Shown here piece after piece: positions 1 to 4,855 of a stretch of 8,744 nt of DNA. The DNA is taken from positions 1 to 8,744 of the forward strand of contig JAGLNZ010000190.1 of NCBI GenBank assembly GCA_023139225.1, read 5' to 3'. The number at the start of each line of letters is the position of its first letter. The first letter of the stretch is position 1. The translations under genes and the position numbers were made by a program. The DNA comes from Desulfobacula sp. Its GTDB lineage: Bacteria; Desulfobacterota; Desulfobacteria; Desulfobacterales; Desulfobacteraceae. The notes under the pieces were generated by a model. The model had not been told where the DNA came from. It saw nothing but the letters and a program-made list of their open reading frames with translations, and ran no database searches.

Positions 1-271
1 AAATTTTAAAATCAAGGGTTTTAACCAGTCCGCCCTGGGTTTCCGGCTGTCCTGTATATTCAGACACCTGTTTCAAGCATGTATTTGCTTTTTCCCCTAA
101 AATCTCTTTTATTTTACCATAGGTTCCCCCGGTTGACAGAATCAGAACGCCCGGGTTTAACTCGATGAGTCCCGGAATAAGGGACTCAAGGCCTGATTTG
201 TCAGACACACTCACCAGAACGGTTTCAATTTTTACTTGATCATCAATTTTTTCAACTACATTCTTGCCCAT
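1..271 (-). CDS. PurH-like IMP cyclohydrolase, N-terminal part (runs off the window edge)
   Basis: About 90 N-terminal residues are visible, read from the ATG complement at 269-271; the gene continues beyond base 1. After a short leader the protein reads VLVSVSDKSGLESL, then LILSTGGTYGKI, then VSEYTGQPETQGGLVKTL. These are the hallmark blocks of the MGS-like domain of PurH, which closes FAICAR to IMP in the last step of purine synthesis in the cytoplasm. The start is supported by AAGGAAAG about 3 bases upstream (complement of 275-282) and by a promoter candidate at 331-360. The block usually read as RVKTLHPKIHGG in PurH is here GLVKTLDFKI, so His and Pro of that motif are replaced. This may mark a separate short cyclohydrolase rather than the bifunctional transformylase/cyclohydrolase, but the rest of the gene is outside the window. 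The family call is firm; whether it is single- or double-domain is unknown. Confidence 0.85.
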   Translation of the reverse strand, partial: MGKNVVEKIDDQVKIETVLVSVSDKSGLESLIPGLIELNPGVLILSTGGTYGKIKEILGEKANTCLKQVSEYTGQPETQGGLVKTLDFKI

Positions 272-330
272 GATCTTTCCTTATATTTATTGTAAATAAG
301 TTAATAATTTATTTATTTTAATGATCCGGA

Positions 331-360
331 TTAATAATATAATTAGCGCCTTAAAGTCAA
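331..360 (-). promoter_or_regulatory. Sigma-70-like promoter candidate for the purH-like gene
   Basis: On the minus strand TTGACT (complement of 355-360) is followed after 18 bases by TATTAA (complement of 331-336). Transcription would begin near 323, giving a leader of about 50 bases before the ATG at 271. The match is good, but the region is AT-rich, so chance -10 boxes are common. Confidence 0.45.
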
Positions 361-412
361 GTTTCTATCCATGGACAAATGCGGTATCCGATTTCAGCCG
401 CTTTTTATCAAT

Positions 413-429
413 CTGGCACGATAAATGCT
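413..429 (+). promoter_or_regulatory. Sigma-54 (RpoN) promoter candidate upstream of the SLAC1-type channel
   Basis: CTGGCACGATAAATGCT matches the -24/-12 consensus YTGGCACGRNNNTTGCW at every defined position except one (A for the first T of TTGC). The GG at 415-416 and the GC at 427-428 are correctly spaced. Transcription would start around 440, leaving a leader of about 110 bases before the ATG at 552. No activator binding site was identified in the short region upstream. The site faces the channel gene and lies outside any coding region, which supports it being real. Confidence 0.55.
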
Positions 430-516
430 TTTTATCTATCCCTGAAAACAACCTTTTGAGCTTTTAACCCTGTCATGAGGTGAAATATATGGTTGTGGAA
501 ACTGATAAAAAATATC

Positions 517-529
517 TTGCATAATGCAA
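517..529. promoter_or_regulatory. Perfect 13-base palindrome just before the channel gene RBS
   Basis: TTGCAT-A-ATGCAA is a perfect inverted repeat ending 11 bases before the AGGAGG at 541. It lies inside the predicted leader, downstream of the sigma-54 site. It could be an operator for a dimeric regulator or a small hairpin near the ribosome site. Function is inferred from symmetry and position only. Confidence 0.3.
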
Positions 530-551
530 TACAATCTTCAAGGAGGTCGAC

Positions 552-1526
552 ATGTCTGAACAGCAATCCTGCCCACAGTCCAATAACCGGCTGCAATATT
601 TCCCCATCACTCTTTTTGCCACTGTCATGGGAACCGCAGGTCTTTCCATTGCATTTTTGCGATATGAGCATTTAATGAAATTTTCATGGGGCGTGGGTCA
701 AGCCCTTTTATATATAGTATCTGTCTGGTTTATCCTGCTGACCATTGTCTATGCCGTCAAATGGGCCAATTATCCGGATGAAGTCGCAATAGAGTTTAAC
801 CATCCGGTGCGGATTAATTTTTTCCCTGCCTATTCTATTTCCCTGCTGCTTTTAAGCATTGGTTATGAACCGACACAGCCTGGAATAAGCAGGGTTCTAT
901 GGTATTCCGGTGCTGCTCTGCACTTGGGATTTACACTCAAACTCATGCATATCTGGTTCCATAAAAGTTTTGAAATCCACCATATCAGCCCGGCCTGGTT
1001 TATCCCGGTGGTGGGTACCATCCTGGTTCCTGTTGTGGGAGCGGCCCATGCTCCGATTGATATATCCTGGTTCTTTTTCAGCATAGGGATCATTTTTTGG
1101 ATCGTACTGCTGACCATGATTTTTTACCGGCTCGTGTTTCATACCCCCCTGCCGGACAAACTCGTTCCCACCCTGTTCATTCTCATTGCCCCCCCGGCGG
1201 TTGCATTTATCGCCTATGTAAAGATGACCGGGGATCTTGATGTATTTGCACGAATTCTTTACTATCACGCTCTGTTTACTACAATGCTCCTGTTCTTTAT
1301 GATCGACAAATTCAAAAATATAAAATTTTTCATTTCCTGGTGGGCCTACACCTTCCCCATGGCTGCCATTACCATTGCGACCTTGCTGATGTACCACCAC
1401 ACCCACTGGGTCTTTTTTAAATACCTGGCCTCAATCTTTTTGGTTCTTGCCTGCCTGTTGATCCTGTTTATACTGTATCAAACCATCCTGATAGCCCGGA
1501 GGCATGAAATCTGTGTTCAGGAATAA
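552..1526 (+). CDS. SLAC1/TehA-family anion channel (integral membrane protein)
   Basis: A 324-residue, very hydrophobic protein with about ten membrane segments, roughly at residues 17-34, 43-70, 90-105, 115-136, 147-164, 170-195, 204-223, 232-252, 258-281 and 288-315. Ten helices and this length fit the TehA/SLAC1/Mae1 family, whose members conduct small anions or carry C4-dicarboxylates or tellurite-related substrates across the inner membrane. Family-like stretches include the early PITLFATVMGTAGLS, IAPPAVAFIAY near 211-222, and SWWAYTFPMAA near 262-272. The start is fixed by AGGAGG at 541-546, five bases before the ATG. A sigma-54 site and a palindrome lie upstream. It precedes the lipid genes by 63 bases and could be co-transcribed with them or be independent; an AT-rich gap with a TATAAT at 1542-1547 allows a separate start. 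The substrate cannot be read from the sequence. Confidence 0.85.
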   Translation: MSEQQSCPQSNNRLQYFPITLFATVMGTAGLSIAFLRYEHLMKFSWGVGQALLYIVSVWFILLTIVYAVKWANYPDEVAIEFNHPVRINFFPAYSISLLLLSIGYEPTQPGISRVLWYSGAALHLGFTLKLMHIWFHKSFEIHHISPAWFIPVVGTILVPVVGAAHAPIDISWFFFSIGIIFWIVLLTMIFYRLVFHTPLPDKLVPTLFILIAPPAVAFIAYVKMTGDLDVFARILYYHALFTTMLLFFMIDKFKNIKFFISWWAYTFPMAAITIATLLMYHHTHWVFFKYLASIFLVLACLLILFILYQTILIARRHEICVQE

Positions 1527-1589
1527 AAATATCCATAAAATTATAATAAAATATTATTTTCAACTTCTTTTATATGTGAGGAAAAAATT

Positions 1590-2195
1590 ATGGCAAATGC
1601 AATCACCCTTGTCAGGATACCCCTGTTATTCATATATATTGCCTTATTACAAACGGGCCGTCCAAAGATCATTTTCTGGTGTATTCCGTTTATTGTCCTG
1701 ATCATGCTGCTCGACATGGTCGACGGTATTGTTGCCCGGCATCTAAACCAGGCAAGCCTGCTGGGCAGCACTCTGGACATTGCAGTTGACAGGGCGTTAG
1801 AGATTATCCTATGGGTGGTTTTTTCCTGCCTGGGATTAATACCGCTTCTGATTCCCCTGATTGTCATTACCCGGGGCACATTGACCGATGCTGTTCGCTG
1901 TGTCGGCACCTGTAATGGTGAAGCAGCCTTTAATCAGATAAAAAATCCAATTAATCGTTTTCTGGTGTCTTCCCGCTTTATGCGTGATTTTTATGGCGGT
2001 ATCAAAGGAACAACTTTTGCTGTTTTAACCCTGGATCTGGGTCTCCAGGTTCTTGAGCATGCCTGGACTGGATGGGTTCATTCCTTTGCCATAGTACTGA
2101 CCTGGCTTACCATCACCTTGACCATTGTGCGTGGGGTTCCAGTGATTGTTGAGGAAGTAACCCTTTTGAAAAAATCTTCATCTTCTGAAGCCTGA
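1590..2195 (+). CDS. CDP-alcohol phosphatidyltransferase (PgsA-like)
   Basis: A 201-residue membrane protein carrying the complete family signature DxxDGxxAR(x)8GxxxDxxxD: D42, D45-G46, A49-R50, G59, D63 and D67. These acidic residues bind the metal and the CDP-lipid. Such enzymes swap the CMP of CDP-diacylglycerol for an alcohol or alcohol phosphate at the cytoplasmic face of the inner membrane. Hydrophobic segments flank the motif (about 10-20, 27-41, 70-92) and others lie near 128-142 and 151-175. The length is usual for PgsA-type enzymes. TGAGGA at 1577-1582 precedes the ATG. The next gene, an acyltransferase, starts 8 bases after this stop, its RBS overlapping the stop codon, so the two are probably translationally coupled. 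A PAP2 phosphatase follows, which suggests the product is a phosphorylated intermediate such as phosphatidylglycerol phosphate or an inositol phosphate analogue. The motif does not distinguish the alcohol, so no gene symbol is given. Confidence 0.88.
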   Translation: MANAITLVRIPLLFIYIALLQTGRPKIIFWCIPFIVLIMLLDMVDGIVARHLNQASLLGSTLDIAVDRALEIILWVVFSCLGLIPLLIPLIVITRGTLTDAVRCVGTCNGEAAFNQIKNPINRFLVSSRFMRDFYGGIKGTTFAVLTLDLGLQVLEHAWTGWVHSFAIVLTWLTITLTIVRGVPVIVEEVTLLKKSSSSEA

Positions 2196-2203
2196 GGCCT
2201 CTC

Positions 2204-3115
2204 GTGACAACTAATCTGCAGACTTTGGCAAACAGTCAATTTGGAGTTGGCTTGGGACTTGCGGCTGGACAGTGCATCCCACCGGTTTTGAGCTATCCTT
2301 TGATCAAGTGTGCTGCAAAATTGTTGAGCCGATGGGAAAATTCGGGCCTGGTTCAATCTGTTCGCAGAAACCAGCAAATTGTGCGTGGGGAACACCTGAC
2401 TTCCCTGGATCTGCAAAAAGCAGTGGAAGAAGTTTTTATTTATGCCGGACGTTGTTTTATTGATCTGTACTATAATTTGAAAAATCCCGATGCCCTGCAG
2501 CATAAAGTGCTTGAAAATGACAGTCTTCGACGGCTTATTACCTTGAGCCGGGATAAAAATTTCGGGGCCTTTGTGGTTGTTCCGCATATGAGTAATTTTG
2601 ATCTAATGTTGCTGGCTGGTGCCGCCCGAGGTTTCAAGACAAAGGTTTTGACATTTGCCAAACCAACCAACGGTTATCAATTACAGAACAATATCCGGGC
2701 AACCAGCGGGCTTGAAATTATGCCTGTAAGTAAAAAAGCTCATATAAATGCGCTCAAAACAATGCGAAACGGTGGTTTTGTCCTCACGGCAATTGATCGC
2801 CCGATATCAAGCCAAGCCCGAAAACTAAATTTTTTCGGCCGTCCCAGTCCACTTCCTGACGGGTATGTGAGGATGGCGTTAAGAGCTGATGTGCCTGTAA
2901 TGGTTGCAGCAGTACATATGAATAAAGACGGGCTATATCAGCTCAAGTTGTCAGACCCGGTTCCCATGATCCGGATGACTGATCCGGTAAAAGAAGTACG
3001 ATATAACACTGAAAAAATTTTACGAATAATCGAAAATTATATTCGCTGCCACCCCTCGCAGTGGCAGATGTATTACCCTGTTTGGCCGGATGAAAACCCT
3101 TCTTTTGAAGGCTGA
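2204..3115 (+). CDS. LpxL/HtrB-like lysophospholipid acyltransferase
   Basis: A 303-residue protein with the acyltransferase HxxxxD motif at H128-M-S-N-F-D133, inside VVVPHMSNFDLMLL. Downstream come a DRP (D198-R-P) and FFGRPSPLPDG near 210-220, equivalent to the DQ and FFG...T..G blocks of the LpxL/HtrB lipid A acyltransferases. The family moves a fatty acyl chain from acyl-ACP or acyl-CoA onto a lipid or glycolipid at the inner membrane. The start is GTG: GAGG at 2194-2197 overlaps the upstream TGA stop and sits six bases before GTG at 2204, and no ATG lies near it in frame. The gene is sandwiched between a CDP-alcohol phosphatidyltransferase and a PAP2 phosphatase, so its acceptor may be a phospholipid rather than lipid A. 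Actinobacterial PatA, also HtrB-like, lies beside a PgsA-type gene and acylates phosphatidylinositol mannosides; this is a parallel only. The specific acceptor is not determined. Confidence 0.82.
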   Translation: MTTNLQTLANSQFGVGLGLAAGQCIPPVLSYPLIKCAAKLLSRWENSGLVQSVRRNQQIVRGEHLTSLDLQKAVEEVFIYAGRCFIDLYYNLKNPDALQHKVLENDSLRRLITLSRDKNFGAFVVVPHMSNFDLMLLAGAARGFKTKVLTFAKPTNGYQLQNNIRATSGLEIMPVSKKAHINALKTMRNGGFVLTAIDRPISSQARKLNFFGRPSPLPDGYVRMALRADVPVMVAAVHMNKDGLYQLKLSDPVPMIRMTDPVKEVRYNTEKILRIIENYIRCHPSQWQMYYPVWPDENPSFEG

Positions 3116-3143
3116 ATTTTTTACAGACAAAAATAAGAGCCTT

Positions 3144-3737
3144 ATGAATTTAACCCAACCACAATTTGCCGGAATCCTCTTTGTTTCAGGACTTTTTCTT
3201 AGTGGATGTGGATCATTATACTGTAAACCAAGGATACAAGATCTGGATTTTCGAGTTTTTAATATTTTGCATCTAAAACTATCCAGACAAATTTTGTTTT
3301 TCCTTTCTCTATGGTTGTTGGGAACAACTCCGATCACCCTTATCATACTGGGTGTTTTACTTTTTTCTGACTGGTCTTCAGGGTTTGCTGCAATACTGTT
3401 TTTTGCTGTGATTGCCAGTGTTGAAAGATTACAGAAACTGACAATGAAGCGACAACGCCCATTTGCTGTACTGCCTGATGTACGAATGTCTCAACCCAGA
3501 CAGCCGCAAGATCCATCGCATCCCAGCGGAGATGCCATGCGCATCTGGTATCTGGCCTTTATTATTCCTACAGCTTTTGGTCTGCCCATATGGGTTCTCT
3601 TTATTCTTTGCTGCCTGGCCGGTTTAGTCAGCCTGGGCCGTATCGCCCTTGGGGTACATTTCCCTTTGGATGTGATTGGAGGAATGGGGCTTGGTTTTAT
3701 GGGCGCCGGTCTTTATCAATTTGCTCTTTGCCCCTGA
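3144..3737 (+). CDS. PAP2-superfamily membrane phosphatase with a variant PSGD motif
   Basis: Using the ATG at 3144 the protein has 197 residues. It shows the three PAP2 motifs: K(x)6RP (K98, R105-P106), PSGD at 127-130, and R(x)5H(x)3D (R166, H172, D176) within GRIALGVHFPLDVIGG. Motif two normally reads PSGH, so its general-acid histidine is replaced by aspartate; the nucleophile H172 is intact. Hydrophobic segments alternate with the motifs. PAP2 enzymes dephosphorylate lipid phosphates, for example phosphatidylglycerol phosphate or undecaprenyl diphosphate, at the inner membrane. Another in-frame ATG at 3090 would overlap the upstream gene by 26 bases and has no clear RBS; 3144 has AAGAG four bases before it and is preferred. 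With this start the N-terminus contains FLSGC near residues 18-22, a lipobox-like string, though there is no basic n-region. It likely dephosphorylates the product of the upstream phosphatidyltransferase. Confidence 0.8.
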   Translation: MNLTQPQFAGILFVSGLFLSGCGSLYCKPRIQDLDFRVFNILHLKLSRQILFFLSLWLLGTTPITLIILGVLLFSDWSSGFAAILFFAVIASVERLQKLTMKRQRPFAVLPDVRMSQPRQPQDPSHPSGDAMRIWYLAFIIPTAFGLPIWVLFILCCLAGLVSLGRIALGVHFPLDVIGGMGLGFMGAGLYQFALCP

Positions 3738-3762
3738 TACTTGTTTTGGAATTTATAAAAAT

Positions 3763-4449
3763 TTACAGGGCAGTAAACTTCTCCATCAATGGTCCAACCT
3801 TTTCCCGGTGCTCCGGCGGGATCATCAGCACCGCTATTTTTTCATTAAAAAGAAACCTGTTATCATTGGCTATCAGGGATGGGTCTGAAAAATCATCTAA
3901 GGAGTTATCCGATAAAAACAGGGTCAGCATATCTGATAAATTTGCTGAAAACCCGTTCTGATCCAGATGCTCTATATACTGCAAAAACAGATTGTTGATG
4001 GTCAATACAATTGGCGGAACCCGGGCATACCCAGATTCTGCGCAATGAACCTGGGACAGCAATGCCCTGCATCCAAAGGGCCGGGCATCATAGATACCGC
4101 ACATGTCATCCACAAGCATTGGGCATTGCCCCCAGGAGGGATCATTCTCCTCTTCAGGAATATCTTTGTTTTCCATACACATTCTTGCAAACATGTTTGT
4201 GGTCATCTTTGGGATAAATCTTTTTTGGGGAAAATGGCGTTTTATCCGGGTTTTCAGATCTTTTTTTTCCTGTGGCGCTAAACCGGCAATCAAAAGATCT
4301 GCTTCAAGGCTTGTCAGGGTCACATTACAGGTACAGCAGGAGGAACATTTTTTTCGGCACACAACATCAATATGTTCAACCGCCTTATCGTAAAGCGCAT
4401 ACATTTGTTTTAGCTGATCAGTCTCAGGCGCACCCCATTGATTTTTCAT
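3763..4449 (-). CDS. YkgJ-family cysteine-cluster protein (putative Zn/Fe-binding)
   Basis: A 228-residue soluble protein with ten cysteines. Five lie in CRKKCSSCCTC (C31, C35, C38, C39, C41); the others are C91, C109, C117, C127 and C136, within CPMLVDDMCGIYDARPFGCR and a later C. The block CPxLxxxxCxIYxxRPxxCR is the signature of the YkgJ/UPF0153 family, thought to bind zinc or an iron-sulfur centre. Its biochemical role is not established. The C-terminal 90 residues carry no recognisable motif. The ATG complement is at 4447-4449, with AAAGGG upstream (complement of 4456-4461). It converges on the PAP2 gene with only 25 bases between stops and no clear terminator. A second, degraded copy of this gene's first 24 codons and its upstream DNA is present at 6923-7087. 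Confidence 0.85.
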   Translation of the reverse strand: MKNQWGAPETDQLKQMYALYDKAVEHIDVVCRKKCSSCCTCNVTLTSLEADLLIAGLAPQEKKDLKTRIKRHFPQKRFIPKMTTNMFARMCMENKDIPEEENDPSWGQCPMLVDDMCGIYDARPFGCRALLSQVHCAESGYARVPPIVLTINNLFLQYIEHLDQNGFSANLSDMLTLFLSDNSLDDFSDPSLIANDNRFLFNEKIAVLMIPPEHREKVGPLMEKFTAL

Positions 4450-4536
4450 TTAAAACCCTTTATTGTTTTATAAAATGCAATAATTTTCAAACAAACTTTG
4501 TACTGCATCTACCCCAATTGACATAAACAGTCAAAC
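4378..4536. repeat. Direct repeat copy A: start and upstream region of ykgJ
   Basis: This stretch holds the first 24 codons of the YkgJ gene and about 87 bases upstream. It matches 6923-7087 in the same orientation. The best block is 4439-4464 against 6982-7007, with 25 of 26 bases equal, spanning the start codon and RBS. A second block, ACATAAACAG at 4521-4530, recurs at 7072-7081 with its flanks also similar. The spacing between the blocks differs by about 8 bases and the intervening sequence has diverged. The two copies bracket the oxidoreductase and methyltransferase genes. Confidence 0.72.
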
Positions 4537-4541
4537 ATGGG

Positions 4542-4577
4542 TGTTCACCTTAACGTTACCAATCGTTACTTTGAACA
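4542..4577. promoter_or_regulatory. Operator-like repeat block
   Basis: TGTTCA at 4542-4547 and TGAACA at 4572-4577 form an inverted repeat. Between them CGTTAC occurs twice, at 4554-4559 and 4564-4569, exactly ten bases apart, so on the same face of the helix; TAACGTTA at 4551-4558 is itself palindromic. The block lies between the divergent ykgJ and oxidoreductase genes, where a regulator could control either. No regulator family is assigned. Confidence 0.3.
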
Positions 4578-4677
4578 TATATAACGCTTCCCCACTGACA
4601 GTACCCTGAAAATCGTAAATTTCATTGAAACACAAACAATCTTGTTTTATCATATATATTCAGTATATTACTAAAAA

Positions 4678-4708
4678 TTGACAGAATTTATCTAATTATA
4701 ATTACAAT
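4678..4708 (+). promoter_or_regulatory. Sigma-70-like promoter candidate for the oxidoreductase gene
   Basis: A consensus TTGACA at 4678-4683 is followed by TACAAT at 4703-4708 after 19 bases; a perfect TATAAT at 4697-4702 is only 13 bases away, too close for the same -35 box. Transcription from about 4715 would give a 140-base leader containing the two hairpins. The perfect -35 is encouraging, the spacing is not ideal. Confidence 0.4.
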
Positions 4709-4732
4709 GGCACATATATTGATTAAATAATA

Positions 4733-4817
4733 TCCTTCGGGCATAGCCAAATGGAAGACTGCGAAGGAAGCAAACGTAAAATTCCCCCGTATCCGGCCCA
4801 TGGTCAATTCCCGGATA
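4733..4817 (+). ncRNA. Possible structured 5' leader (two hairpins) before the oxidoreductase gene
   Basis: TCCTTCG at 4733-4739 pairs perfectly with CGAAGGA at 4762-4768, enclosing 22 bases with an inner GGC-ATA-GCC. TATCCGG at 4790-4796 pairs perfectly with CCGGATA at 4811-4817, enclosing 14 bases that include CCATGG. The block is richer in GC than its surroundings and ends 27 bases before the AAGGAG of the next gene. No U-run follows either stem, so they do not look like terminators. I compared it by eye with common riboswitch motifs (c-di-GMP, THF, ZTP, glycine) and saw no convincing match. It may be a cis-regulatory leader of unknown class, or coincidence. Confidence 0.35.
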
Positions 4818-4855
4818 AAAAATTGTGAATTATTTAGATTATAAAAGGAGTACAT

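Larger units (their letters stand above)
4450..4855. other. 406-base intergenic region between ykgJ and the oxidoreductase gene
   Basis: No coding potential was found. From left to right it holds: the divergent ykgJ upstream sequence shared with 7000-7087, including TTGACTGTTTATGT read on the minus strand (4521-4534); a symmetric operator-like block at 4542-4577; an AT-rich stretch with a possible plus-strand promoter at 4678-4708; and a GC-richer leader at 4733-4817 with two perfect seven-base stems. A minus-strand TTGTTT-N16-TATAAA could serve ykgJ close to its start. The stretch 4580-4670 shows nothing recognisable. Confidence 0.6.

Noticed and set aside
381..406. Small hairpin GCGG...CCGC followed by TTTTT as a terminator
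   Set aside because: Only four paired bases with a 13-base loop, and no plus-strand gene ends upstream of it in the window.
897..1406. Long minus-strand open frame of 169 codons opposite the channel gene
   Set aside because: It lies wholly antisense to a convincing membrane protein gene, has low-complexity polar content and no ribosome site; it is a shadow frame.
1542..1547. Separate promoter (TATAAT) for the lipid genes
   Set aside because: A perfect -10-like string exists, but no reasonable -35 box lies 16-18 bases upstream, and the stretch is almost all A and T, so a chance match is likely.
3738..3762. Bidirectional terminator between the convergent PAP2 and ykgJ genes
   Set aside because: The gap contains only a weak AT-rich near-palindrome; no GC-stem with a U-run was found.
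4708..4722. Sigma-54-like TGGCAC-N5-TTGA upstream of the oxidoreductase gene
   Set aside because: The -12 element lacks the almost invariant GC (it reads GA), and several other consensus positions differ; the sigma-70-like site overlapping it is at least as good.
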